A DNA stretch of 45,416 bases from Verrucomicrobiota bacterium. GTDB lineage: Bacteria; Verrucomicrobiota; Verrucomicrobiia; Limisphaerales; JAEYXS01. The stretch is taken from contig JAEYXS010000005.1 of the NCBI GenBank assembly GCA_023431185.1, forward strand, positions 1 to 45,416, read 5' to 3'. Below the pieces are notes generated by a model. It saw nothing but the letters and a program-made list of their open reading frames with translations. It was not told the DNA's origin and made no database searches. Each line of letters begins with the position of its first letter. Within the stretch, counting starts at the first letter, position 1. Below, piece by piece: positions 30,475-38,426 of this stretch. The position numbers and the translations under genes are program-made.

Positions 30475-31244
30475 GATGGTTTGTCGTCTTTGTTGAAATT
30501 CGGAAATGAGCCGGTCATCGGCGGCTGCGGTGAAGCATCCTGGATGGCCTGTACCAGTCCGTAATGATGCATGCCCCAGTAGATGCCGCCCCCGATCAAA
30601 GCACCGGCTGCCGGCACCACCAGACAGACGGGACCAAACCGCAGATCTGCCATGGCTCCGATCACTCCGCCCACGGTGAATGAAAGCAGGATGATGAAAA
30701 GAAAACGGACCTTCCAAGCCTGCACCTGTCGATGGCGCAGCCAGTGCCCGAACATCACTCCGATGTCCGTCACCAGACCGGTGACGTGCGTGGTCCTGAT
30801 GATGAGCCCGCAGTAGCTGCTGGTCATCGCGTTCTGCAGACCACAGGACATGGCGAGTGCGGGCAAAGCCCAGCGCGTCTTGAACAGCAGCAACGTGCAG
30901 GCGAGCGAAAGCAGCAGGCCTTCAATCATCATCGCCACGCCATAGCTCCGGCCCGGCACCAGCTTCCAGGCACCGACAATCACTCCAGCCAGAGCGGCCC
31001 CTAAAATGAAACCTAGTACGATGGAAAAAGAAGCGAGCGTATCCCGCCAGCGTCCCTCCACGGCATCCAATCCCATGCGCGAGACAGCCCCGGTCATGTG
31101 ACTGACGGGGGTGTGAAAAAAGCCCAGTGAGACCGAATTGATATACCCCGCCGCTCCCGCCAAGGCCGCCGCCCCGGGCAACATGTGCCGGATCTTTTGC
31201 AGGACATCCTGCTTGTCGATCGGTTGGGGGTGGGAATAAGGCAT
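30471..31244 (-). CDS. DUF1275 (YoaK-family) membrane protein
   Basis: A 257-residue membrane protein with about six transmembrane helices: AAALAGAAGYINSVSLGFFH, MTGAVSRMGLDAVEG, GFILGAALAGVIVGAW, LLLSLACTLLLFKT and VVPAAGALIGGGIYWGMH. The N-terminal VSHMTG block is typical of DUF1275/YoaK. The family's role is unknown. The stop overlaps the cysH start (ATGA), so the two are translationally coupled, which suggests a role in sulfur supply, for example transport of sulfate or a sulfur compound (inference). Confidence 0.85.
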   Translation of the reverse strand: MPYSHPQPIDKQDVLQKIRHMLPGAAALAGAAGYINSVSLGFFHTPVSHMTGAVSRMGLDAVEGRWRDTLASFSIVLGFILGAALAGVIVGAWKLVPGRSYGVAMMIEGLLLSLACTLLLFKTRWALPALAMSCGLQNAMTSSYCGLIIRTTHVTGLVTDIGVMFGHWLRHRQVQAWKVRFLFIILLSFTVGGVIGAMADLRFGPVCLVVPAAGALIGGGIYWGMHHYGLVQAIQDASPQPPMTGSFPNFNKDDKPS

Positions 31245-31276
31245 GGCTCAAAAAATTATGCCGTAAAATACGAATG

Positions 31277-31310
31277 GGCTGGCTTCGATGAAGCCAGCCT
31301 TTTTCTTTTC
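31277..31310 (+). terminator. Terminator-like hairpin with plus-strand T-run
   Basis: Perfect 10-base arms, GGCTGGCTTC (31277-31286) and GAAGCCAGCC (31290-31299), loop GAT, followed by TTTTTCTTTT on the plus strand. Both neighbouring genes read minus, so the T-run points the wrong way for them; on the minus strand the hairpin is followed by a weaker T-rich stretch. Confidence 0.7.
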
Positions 31311-31343
31311 CAGCATTTTGCGCTGTCCTGTTGCATCAATCTT

Positions 31344-31793
31344 TCAGGGCAGATTTTCCAAATCCGCCAAATCTTTCGCCCGGCCACTCGCCCGTTTGTT
31401 CACTTTCAAGTCTTCCAATGCGATCAAATTCACCGGCAAACCATCGATTTCCGCCTGCTGTCGTCTCGCGTAAGCATCTGCGAAATCTACACCCGAAGCA
31501 TTTTGAATGACTTCGATCTTATTGGGCACGTAGCCGAAAAAGATCGTTTCATTGTTCAGCAGAAAAGCTTTGTCGAGCCCCTGCAAATCACCTTCGAAAA
31601 AGATCCGGACAGCTTCCAGAAACCGGTCGTAGTTCGCATCAGAAACGGAGATCCAAAAATCAATGTCTCCCGTGAAGCGATGGTAGCCGTAAAAATTGAC
31701 GGCAAACCCGCCCACCAGAAGATATTCAACTCCGGCGCGGTTCAGACACTCCAAAAACTCGCGGAATTCGGGCGTTAACTGCCTCTTCGCCAT
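31344..31793 (-). CDS. Nucleotidyltransferase-fold protein, possible toxin partner
   Basis: A 149-residue protein with a minimal nucleotidyltransferase core: EYLLVGGFAVNFYGYHRFTG then DIDFWISVSDANYDRF, giving the GG and DxD motif of the DNA polymerase beta-like fold. This is the small DUF6036/AbiEii-like type often found in two-gene toxin-antitoxin-like modules. The upstream gene overlaps it by 68 bases in another frame, as is usual for such modules. Located between cysI and the DUF1275-cysHDN operon, to which it has no visible functional link. Confidence 0.75.
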   Translation of the reverse strand: MAKRQLTPEFREFLECLNRAGVEYLLVGGFAVNFYGYHRFTGDIDFWISVSDANYDRFLEAVRIFFEGDLQGLDKAFLLNNETIFFGYVPNKIEVIQNASGVDFADAYARRQQAEIDGLPVNLIALEDLKVNKRASGRAKDLADLENLP

Positions 31794-31947
31794 AGTTTCT
31801 GATTCTCAGTTCCTCCAGTGCTTCCATCCGTTCAGCGGGTGTGCGAGACCACCAATAGGCCCTCAGCTCGGCATCAGCCTCCACGAACGTCCGGGCACCA
31901 AAAACCTGATAAGCAGCGTGCTTCTTCGGTTTGGTCGTTTCGTTCAT
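31726..31947 (-). CDS. Small acidic partner of the nucleotidyltransferase gene
   Basis: A 73-residue protein (AAYQVFGARTFVEADAELRA, WWSRTPAERMEALEELRIRN, RIPRVFGVSEPRRS) immediately upstream of, and overlapping by 68 bases, the nucleotidyltransferase gene. The STPEERMEALE-like helix is typical of the small proteins paired with such nucleotidyltransferases. It is the candidate antitoxin by position and size; neither toxicity nor neutralisation can be read from sequence. Confidence 0.7.
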   Translation of the reverse strand: MNETTKPKKHAAYQVFGARTFVEADAELRAYWWSRTPAERMEALEELRIRNYGEEAVNARIPRVFGVSEPRRS

Positions 31948-31986
31948 ATCGCCGATGCCGAGTTAGAGTACCATTGATAGTTTAAC

Positions 31987-33714
31987 TTAGTTCGTCGCTG
32001 GCACAGCCGGAGCGGCAGCCGCCTGCTCCTTCCACACCACACGTTCCACCCAGTCGCCGAAGCGTTCGGAGCCGACGCGTTCCGCCGCATAGCGGGTGAA
32101 CAGGCCGCGCAACTCTGGGATGATCTCCGGATCCTTGATCAAATCCTTGTGGAGCTTGTTCAGGCGCGTGCATGCTTCGTTGCCGCCGAGATACATCTGA
32201 TAACGGCCCGGGCCTTTGCCCACGAAACCGATCTCGGACATATACGGACGGGCGCAACCATTCGGGCAGCCCGTCATGCGGATGATGATCTCCTGATCAC
32301 CGAGGCCAACTTCCTTCAGCACGCCCTCGATCTGGCCCATCAAACCGGGCAGATAGCGCTCGCTCTCCGCGAGGCCAAGGCCGCATGTGGGCATGGACGG
32401 GCAGGCCATCGACGCACGACGCAACGCGCTCGTCTGGTTGTCCACCGGCACACCGTGATCCGCGAGGATCTTCGTGATCGCTGCTTCGTCAGCGGGCTTG
32501 ATGTTCGAGAGGACGATGTTCTGCGACGGCGTCAAACGATACTCTGGCGCGAATTTCTCCGCGATCTCCTTGAGCGCGCTCTTCAGGCGATAGCCTTCCT
32601 TGTCCTTGATACGGCCCGTCTCCACATAGAGGCCGAGGAACTTGCTGCCATCCGCCGCCGTGTCCCAGCCGAAGTGGTCGCCCTGCTTCGTGAACTTGAA
32701 CGGCTTCGCGTCCGCGAGCTTGTAGCCTAGACGCGCTTCGAGTTCCTGACGGAACCAGGCCGCGCCCTTCTCTTCGAGCACGTACTTCAAGCGGGCATGC
32801 TTGCGGTTCGTGCGATCACCGAAATCGCGATGGATCGTCAGCACACCCTTCGCGACATCGATCAACTGTTCCGGCGTAAGGAAGCCGATGACGTCCGCGA
32901 TGCGCGGATACGTTTCCGCATTGCCATGGCTGCGGCCAAGACCGCCACCCACGCTGAGATTGTAACCAGCGAGCTTGCCGTTTTCCTCGATGGCGATGAA
33001 ACCGAGGCAGTTCGTCAGCACGTCCACGTCATTGACGGGACCGAGCGCGAACGCGGTTTTGAATTTGCGCGGCAGATAAGTCTTGCCGTAGAGCGGATCC
33101 ACGAAATCCTTGTTCTCCTGCGCATCGAGATTGAGCTGCACGCCATCCACCCAGATGGAGTGATAAGCCTTGGTCTTCGGCATGAGCGCTTCGCTCACGC
33201 GCGTGGCGTCCACGAGCAATTGCTTGTGCACTTCGTTGCGCGCCGGAACGACGGGCGACATGACGTTACGGTTCACGTCACCGCACGCGGCGATCGTGTC
33301 CATCATCGCCTCGTTGAGTTCCTTCATCAGCGGTCCGAGGCCGGCCTTCACCACGCCGTGGAACTGGAAGCTTTGGCGCGAAGTGATGCGCAGCGTGTTG
33401 TTGCCGTAGTTCGTCGCGAGACGATCATAGACGAGGTACTGCTTGCCGGAGAGCACGCCACCTGGGATACGACCGCGGATCATCCAGATGTAGAGCTTGC
33501 CAGTCTTGCGCTTGTCGCGGTCATCCTGCTGATAGATGCCGTGGAATTTCAAGAACTGCTCGTCGTCCGTGCTGAAGCACAGCGCGTTTGAATCGTTCAG
33601 CGTGGCGGCGATATTGCCCGCGAGGGTAGGGATGGCCGTCTTGAGCCCTTCGTTATGGGTCAACTTCTTCTCTTCCGTAGTTGCTGCGGGGGCAACCGCT
33701 TTATCTGTAATCAT
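31987..33714 (-). CDS. cysI: Assimilatory sulfite reductase hemoprotein subunit
   Basis: A 575-residue siroheme/4Fe-4S enzyme reducing sulfite to sulfide. Family features are YDRLATNYGNNTLRITSRQS near the N-terminus, GGGLGRSHGNAETYPRIADV, and the cluster-binding cysteines CPSMPTCGLGL and RMTGCPNGCARPY near the C-terminus. The ATG at 33714 is preferred to earlier in-frame starts because it follows the promoter and palindrome at 33722-33765 and gives normal length. No flavoprotein CysJ gene is in the window, so the electron donor may be encoded elsewhere or be ferredoxin. Confidence 0.93.
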   Translation of the reverse strand: MITDKAVAPAATTEEKKLTHNEGLKTAIPTLAGNIAATLNDSNALCFSTDDEQFLKFHGIYQQDDRDKRKTGKLYIWMIRGRIPGGVLSGKQYLVYDRLATNYGNNTLRITSRQSFQFHGVVKAGLGPLMKELNEAMMDTIAACGDVNRNVMSPVVPARNEVHKQLLVDATRVSEALMPKTKAYHSIWVDGVQLNLDAQENKDFVDPLYGKTYLPRKFKTAFALGPVNDVDVLTNCLGFIAIEENGKLAGYNLSVGGGLGRSHGNAETYPRIADVIGFLTPEQLIDVAKGVLTIHRDFGDRTNRKHARLKYVLEEKGAAWFRQELEARLGYKLADAKPFKFTKQGDHFGWDTAADGSKFLGLYVETGRIKDKEGYRLKSALKEIAEKFAPEYRLTPSQNIVLSNIKPADEAAITKILADHGVPVDNQTSALRRASMACPSMPTCGLGLAESERYLPGLMGQIEGVLKEVGLGDQEIIIRMTGCPNGCARPYMSEIGFVGKGPGRYQMYLGGNEACTRLNKLHKDLIKDPEIIPELRGLFTRYAAERVGSERFGDWVERVVWKEQAAAAPAVPATN

Positions 33715-33721
33715 AAGTAAG

Positions 33722-33737
33722 TTACTAATATTAGTAA
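33722..33737. promoter_or_regulatory. Perfect 16-base palindrome at the cysI start
   Basis: TTACTAATATTAGTAA, a perfect palindrome beginning 7 bases upstream of the cysI start codon and adjoining the proposed -10 element, so it overlaps the likely transcription start. Best read as an operator for an unidentified repressor, possibly sensing sulfur or iron-sulfur status (inference). Confidence 0.65.
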
Positions 33738-33765
33738 TGATTCCATGTTTTACTTTTGCTGTCAA
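33737..33765 (-). promoter_or_regulatory. cysI: Sigma-70-type promoter of cysI
   Basis: On the minus strand TTGACA (33760-33765) matches the -35 consensus exactly. Seventeen bases later AATCAT (33737-33742) is a four-of-six -10 match. The transcript would start inside the palindrome at 33722-33737 and have a leader of only about 16 bases. Confidence 0.65.
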
Positions 33766-33844
33766 TGGGCTAATGCGGTGCAATCCTGCTAAAAACGCCC
33801 AAAAAATGCTTTACCGTACTATCACGTAGACCATTTAATCCGTG

Positions 33845-33884
33845 CTTGCTTGTCTTCACCGAACGGCCTAACCGTTCAAGCAAG
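33845..33884 (+). promoter_or_regulatory. Hairpin in the leader upstream of the cysteine desulfurase gene
   Basis: Inner arms GAACGG (33861-33866) and CCGTTC (33872-33877) around CCTAA, with outer arms CTTGCTT (33845-33851) and AAGCAAG (33878-33884) separated by a bulge. It ends 26 bases before the ATG at 33911. It could be a regulatory structure; no T-run follows. Confidence 0.35.
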
Positions 33885-33910
33885 ACGGTAAATTTAGCAA
33901 AGTCGGCGGC

Positions 33911-35104
33911 ATGAGCCAGCGGAAATTAGTGTATTTCGATAACAACGCCACCACCCGGATCGCTCCGGAGGTAGTGGACGCCATGCTGCCATTTTTGACG
34001 GAGCATTGGGGCAATCCTTCCAGTGCGTATCGTTTCGGTAGCAAGGTGGTGAAAGACATCGAGACAGCGCGGGAGCAACTCGCGGCGTTGATCAATGCCG
34101 ACGCCAAAGAGATCATTTTCACCAGTTGCGGCACGGAAAGTAACAATTCCGCCATCCAGAGTGCGTTGTTGACTCAACCTGGAAAAAAGCACGTCATCAC
34201 CACGGCGGTGGAACACTCGGCGAACATCAAGTTTGCCAAGCACCTCACCCAACAGGGCTATGATGTCACTTTGTTACCCGTGGAGCCGGATGGTACGATG
34301 GACCTGCATAGGTTAGAGCTGGCCATCCGCCCGGATACGGCCATCGTTTCCGTGATGTGGGCGAATAACGAGACGGGCGTGCTCTTTCCGGTGGAAGAAA
34401 TCGGTGCCCTTTGCCGCAGCCGCGATGTGCTGTTTCATACGGACGCCGTCCAAACGCCGGGCAAGCTGGCCATCGACGTCAAAGAGTTGGACGTGGATAT
34501 GCTTTCCCTCTCCGCACATAAATTAAACGCTCCCAAGGGGATAGGCATGCTCTACGTGCGGAAACGCACCAAGTATGTGCCCTACGTCATCGGTGGCGGG
34601 CAGGAAAAAGGACGACGTGGCGGGACAGAGAATGTTCCTTACATCATCGGCTTCGGCAAAGCGGCGGAACTGGCGGCGGGCCATGTGGAGTATGAGAATA
34701 CAAAGGGTCGCAAGCTCAGAGATAAGTTGGAGCAAGGCATTCTAAAAAATATCCCGCGCACTTCAAGGAATGGGGCCCGGGAACCGCGGCTGCCGAACAC
34801 CTCGAACATCTCGTTTGAAGGCGTGGAGGCGGAAGCCATCTTGAGCTTGCTGGATCAGGCGGGGGTTTGCGCCTCCAGCGGTTCAGCCTGCACCACGGGT
34901 TCACTGACCCCTTCTCACGTATTGACCGCAATGGGGCTAAGTGCCAAACGGGCAAAGAGTTGCGTGCGATTCAGTTTGGGCGTGTATAACACCGAAGAAG
35001 AGGTGGATTACGTGCTGGATACCCTCCCGGATATCATCGCCAAACTACGGGCCGCCAGCCCGACTTCGACCACCAAAAAAACGGCCAGTGCCTTGGCGGC
35101 CTAA
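33911..35104 (+). CDS. Cysteine desulfurase, NifS type
   Basis: A 397-residue class V aminotransferase-fold enzyme. PLP attaches to Lys204 (LSAHKLNAPKGIGM). The catalytic Cys327 is in ASSGSACTTGSLTPSHVLTA; the short flexible loop around it is typical of the NifS/IscS group. The N-terminus has the YFDNNATTRIAPEVVDAM block and RRGGTENVPYIIGFG lies in the middle. It releases sulfur from cysteine as a persulfide for cluster and cofactor assembly. Divergent from cysI, from which it is separated by 196 bases of shared control region, so sulfide and cysteine use may be coordinated. The C-terminal tail is low-complexity (SPTSTTKKTASALAA). Confidence 0.93.
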   Translation: MSQRKLVYFDNNATTRIAPEVVDAMLPFLTEHWGNPSSAYRFGSKVVKDIETAREQLAALINADAKEIIFTSCGTESNNSAIQSALLTQPGKKHVITTAVEHSANIKFAKHLTQQGYDVTLLPVEPDGTMDLHRLELAIRPDTAIVSVMWANNETGVLFPVEEIGALCRSRDVLFHTDAVQTPGKLAIDVKELDVDMLSLSAHKLNAPKGIGMLYVRKRTKYVPYVIGGGQEKGRRGGTENVPYIIGFGKAAELAAGHVEYENTKGRKLRDKLEQGILKNIPRTSRNGAREPRLPNTSNISFEGVEAEAILSLLDQAGVCASSGSACTTGSLTPSHVLTAMGLSAKRAKSCVRFSLGVYNTEEEVDYVLDTLPDIIAKLRAASPTSTTKKTASALAA

Positions 35105-35217
35105 GGAGCCGTCTTGCCAGGTAGAGCCCCACCCATTTGGGGGATTACTTCTTTTCTATTAGCGCGCAACTATACCTTGTTCCCGGTGATTTAAATTAAG
35201 GCGTACCAAACACGACA

Positions 35218-36591
35218 ATGAAAATCATATTAGCCAGTCTCGCAGCGGCCGGAGTCGGCTTCGGTGCCGCCTATCTCTACGTCTCGAACGAAAAGACGAC
35301 CGAGTTTCAAAAAGAAAAAGCCGCGCTGCAAACCCAATGGGAAGAGTCCGCAGGCAAGCTGGAACGTGAACTCCGCGAGGCGAAGAACCGGGCCGGCCGG
35401 GTGGAGCAGGTCACGGAGACGGTTGAAGTGGTGAAGACTGTCCAGAAGACGCCGAAGGAGATCCTAGACAAGCTGGTCCAGATCAAACCGGCGGCGGGCA
35501 ATGCCCGCTACGCCAGCATCCGGGAGATCATCCATCATTTGGAAAGCCTCGCCGAAATCGGACCGGGGGCTCTGCCCAGCATCCGTACTTTCCTGAAGCA
35601 AAACGTTGACGTCTCTTACGAACGCGAGCGTGAACGTCCGCTGAATGCGGATGGCACTCCCCAAATTGCCGGCGGTCCCGGACAAGGCGGACCGGGCGGC
35701 GGGCCGGGTGGTCCAGGAGGTGGTGATCGGGGCGGCTTCGGCGGTGGCCCGCCGCCATGGGCTGGTGGTGGCAATGAATTGCCGCGCACGGAAGATTATT
35801 ATCCTTATTCACTGCGCATCGGTCTCTTCGACGTGGTGAAGAAGATTGGCGGTGCGGAAGCGGAAACGATTCTGGCCGAAGCACTGCAAACCACCGGACG
35901 CGGTGTGGAGGTGGCGCACCTGACGCAACTGCTCGAAGATATCGCCCCTAACAAGTATGCCGCGCTGGCCATCTCAGCCGCGAAGGATTTGCTGGCGAAT
36001 CCGTTGACCATCGAGAACCCGACCCGGTTGGATGAGCAATCCAAGACTTTTCTCTACGCCATCCTGCGCAAGTTCAACGACGTAAGTTTTGTGCCTACGG
36101 CGCAGCAGCTCGTCATCCAGACGGATGGGCGGCTGGATCGCAATGCGCTCAATTATCTGACCACAGCGCTCAAGGAACAGTCCGTCTCCACGCTCTATTC
36201 GATGTATCACGATGCGCGCGTGACGAACAATTTCGACAAGGCGGCCATCGCGACCTCGGCCCTCAACTACGTCGGTATGAGCACCACGTCGGACCAGATG
36301 TTCCGTGACATCATGAACAATGAGGAAGCGGGCATGATGCGCTTCCTGGCCTTGGGACGCCTGAATGATGGCAACCTCTCCCCGGAAGTCATCCAAAGCC
36401 GCATCCAGCTGGTGCAATCTTTGAAGTTCGAGGACGAACGCATGCAACGCATGGTGGAGAACACCATCCAAGGCTTGCAGCGCAAAGCCAATCCGCAAGC
36501 GGGCGGTGACAACAACGACAATCGCCGCCGCGGGTTCGACTCCTTTTTCGGTGGCGGTGGCAATCGCGGACCAGGCGGGCCACGCAACTGA
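35218..36591 (+). CDS. Unknown anchored/secreted protein with Gly-rich linker
   Basis: A 457-residue protein I do not recognise. The N-terminus (IILASLAAAGVGFGAAYLYV) is a signal or membrane anchor, followed by a coiled-coil segment (KAALQTQWEESAGKLEREL, residues 30-75), then about 30 residues of Gly/Pro-rich linker (around 155-185), then an alpha-helical C-terminal half with repeated helix pairs (ALAISAAKDLLANPLTIENP, ATSALNYVGMSTTSDQMFR) that could be a HEAT/TPR-like solenoid, and a Gly-rich end (GGGGNRGPGGPRN). No enzyme motif. A strong terminator follows at 36611-36652. Confidence 0.65.
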   Translation: MKIILASLAAAGVGFGAAYLYVSNEKTTEFQKEKAALQTQWEESAGKLERELREAKNRAGRVEQVTETVEVVKTVQKTPKEILDKLVQIKPAAGNARYASIREIIHHLESLAEIGPGALPSIRTFLKQNVDVSYERERERPLNADGTPQIAGGPGQGGPGGGPGGPGGGDRGGFGGGPPPWAGGGNELPRTEDYYPYSLRIGLFDVVKKIGGAEAETILAEALQTTGRGVEVAHLTQLLEDIAPNKYAALAISAAKDLLANPLTIENPTRLDEQSKTFLYAILRKFNDVSFVPTAQQLVIQTDGRLDRNALNYLTTALKEQSVSTLYSMYHDARVTNNFDKAAIATSALNYVGMSTTSDQMFRDIMNNEEAGMMRFLALGRLNDGNLSPEVIQSRIQLVQSLKFEDERMQRMVENTIQGLQRKANPQAGGDNNDNRRRGFDSFFGGGGNRGPGGPRN

Positions 36592-36610
36592 TTTGTTGGT
36601 ATAGGGTAAT

Positions 36611-36652
36611 GCCGCGCCGGGCTTTGGTTGGTCCGGCGCGGCTTTTCTTTTT
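36611..36652 (+). terminator. Rho-independent terminator
   Basis: Perfect 10-base GC-rich arms, GCCGCGCCGG (36611-36620) and CCGGCGCGGC (36633-36642), followed by TTTTCTTTTT. It ends the transcript of the gene at 35218-36591 and shows that tatD starts downstream, at 36693. Confidence 0.9.
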
Positions 36653-36692
36653 GGGACTGGCCGTTTTCTCCACCGCTTCTTATCTTCCCGGC

Positions 36693-37505
36693 ATGTCGGT
36701 TGTTTTTTACGACACGCACGCACATCTCGATTATCCGGATTTCGCAGCGGAACTCTCTGCTGTCGTGCAGCGTGCTGCCGAAGCAGGCATCGAACGGCTC
36801 ATCTCCATCGGCACCGATCTGGAGAGCAGCCGTCAGGCCATCGCACTGGCGGAAAGATTTCCCGCCGTCTATGCCGTCGTCGGCTGGCATCCTAATGACG
36901 CATTGACGGCTCCAGCGGATATCCGCCCGGCTTTGCGTGAACTGGCCAAGCATCCCAAGGTGGTCGCCATCGGGGAAACCGGCCTGGACTATTTCCGCCT
37001 GCCCAGCGCCAATGGCGGCACGGTGGCCGAGGATGACGTGTTGAAGCAGAAGCAGGCCGAAATCTTTCAGCAACAGTTGGAAGTCGCGGCGGAAACCGGG
37101 CTCAATGCCGTCATCCACACGCGCGGCGATTGTTTTGAACAGACGCTGGCCATCATGGAGCCGTTCACCTCCAAGGTGCGCGGAGTTTTCCACTGTTTCG
37201 TGAATGACACCGCTTGCATGCAAAGGGTGCTGGCCATGAATTCGATCATCAGCTTCACCGGCATCCTGACCTTCAAGAACGCCCAGATCATCCGCGACAC
37301 ACTGGCGGCCACGCCCATGGGCAGTTTCATGCTCGAAACAGATTCACCCTTCCTCGCCCCGGTGCCCTATCGAGGCAAACGTTGTGAGCCGGCGTACGTG
37401 AAGGAGATCAGCGAAGCGGCGGCCAAGGTGAAGAACTGTTCGCTGGAAGAATTGAGCGCGGCCACGTGCAAGACGGCGCACGAGTTCTTTCACCGTTTGC
37501 GGTGA
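36693..37505 (+). CDS. tatD: TatD-family metal-dependent hydrolase (DNase)
   Basis: A 270-residue TIM-barrel hydrolase: FYDTHAHLDYPDF has the first metal-binding HxH, KVVAIGETGLDYFRLP the Glu, NAVIHTRGDC and RGVFHCFVND the two later His positions, and MLETDSPFLAPVPYRG the final Asp with TDSPFLAP. All ligands are present. It is a 3'-5' DNase/RNase proposed to act in DNA repair and RNA quality control. The ATG at 36693 is chosen because a terminator ends at 36652 and the family starts at this position; an open frame from 36609 would run through the hairpin. Confidence 0.92.
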   Translation: MSVVFYDTHAHLDYPDFAAELSAVVQRAAEAGIERLISIGTDLESSRQAIALAERFPAVYAVVGWHPNDALTAPADIRPALRELAKHPKVVAIGETGLDYFRLPSANGGTVAEDDVLKQKQAEIFQQQLEVAAETGLNAVIHTRGDCFEQTLAIMEPFTSKVRGVFHCFVNDTACMQRVLAMNSIISFTGILTFKNAQIIRDTLAATPMGSFMLETDSPFLAPVPYRGKRCEPAYVKEISEAAAKVKNCSLEELSAATCKTAHEFFHRLR

Positions 37506-37515
37506 GCATGCTGTC

Positions 37516-38379
37516 TCAAGAAGCCTGCAAAAAGAGCCAGACGAGACCGTACTTCTGCCCGGCCCCAAAGCCGCGCTGGAGGAAAAAATCCACCACCACG
37601 ACCAGTCCCAGCAGAACCAACGGGGCGAAATCGAATTTACCGACCCGCATGGGCAGCCAGCGTATCAGTTTGAGCATCCGTTGCGCCGTGGTGTTCACAT
37701 AGGCGAGGAAGGCATAATTCCCCAGATAGACAAAACTGTTCACCAGGTAGAGCACCAGCACGGACACGATCAATGACTTGGCCAGCAGATAGACCGAAAG
37801 GCTGACCACCAGCCCCTGGGTGAGCCAGACCGATCCATTGCGCGGGTCCGGCAAAATGCGCAGGTAACCAAAATATTTGCTGAAGACCAGCCACAGCAGA
37901 TACGCGAAGAGCGCGGGCAAAAGAATCCTCGCCCAGACGGGCAACACCGCCACCCAGCCGAGATGACGCTTCACAATCGCATGCCAGGGATTCGCATCCG
38001 CGCCGCGGTCATTGATCAGCTGCAACAGGATCAGCCAGAAATAGAACACGCCCAGCCAGCTTAAGAAACTGAGCACGGAAAACAGCACCATGCGGTCAAA
38101 ATAATCACAGCGAAAGGGGATGCTGATGACCGCCAGATCCATGCGCGGCGCCCATTGCACCGACGGACCGATGTGCCAGTAAAAGATCGCCCGCAGCCCC
38201 AGCAGCGTGACTAGCGAGGTGAGGAGGGTCATCCGGTTGAATTGACCCCGTTCCGTCTTCTTGAGCGTGGACAGCAGCGTGCCCCCACGAAAATCATTCG
38301 CGGGGACAAAACGATACGACCGCCAGCTCAACCAGAGGAGCATGGCGGCCGCGTTAAGGATGAAATGGATCAGGTCCAT
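37516..38379 (-). CDS. YggT-family-like membrane protein
   Basis: A 287-residue protein with about six transmembrane helices (residues about 4-20, 51-67, 95-120, 145-165, 187-215, 255-272). The C-terminal part (FVYLGNYAFLAYVNTTAQRM then LPMRVGKFDFAPLVLLGLVV) resembles the YGGT/YggT domain, in which a positively charged loop precedes the last helix. Two YggT-like units may be present. Related proteins have been linked to osmotic response and cell division; function here is not known. Convergent with tatD, 10 bases from its stop. Confidence 0.7.
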   Translation of the reverse strand: MDLIHFILNAAAMLLWLSWRSYRFVPANDFRGGTLLSTLKKTERGQFNRMTLLTSLVTLLGLRAIFYWHIGPSVQWAPRMDLAVISIPFRCDYFDRMVLFSVLSFLSWLGVFYFWLILLQLINDRGADANPWHAIVKRHLGWVAVLPVWARILLPALFAYLLWLVFSKYFGYLRILPDPRNGSVWLTQGLVVSLSVYLLAKSLIVSVLVLYLVNSFVYLGNYAFLAYVNTTAQRMLKLIRWLPMRVGKFDFAPLVLLGLVVVVDFFLQRGFGAGQKYGLVWLFLQAS

Positions 38380-38426
38380 CTGTGAACGGTGCGTGGTGAG
38401 GCTTCACCAGTCACCACCCACGCGCG

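Noticed and set aside
33722..33737. Riboswitch upstream of cysI
   Set aside because: The leader after the proposed promoter is too short (about 16 bases) for a riboswitch; a protein operator fits better.
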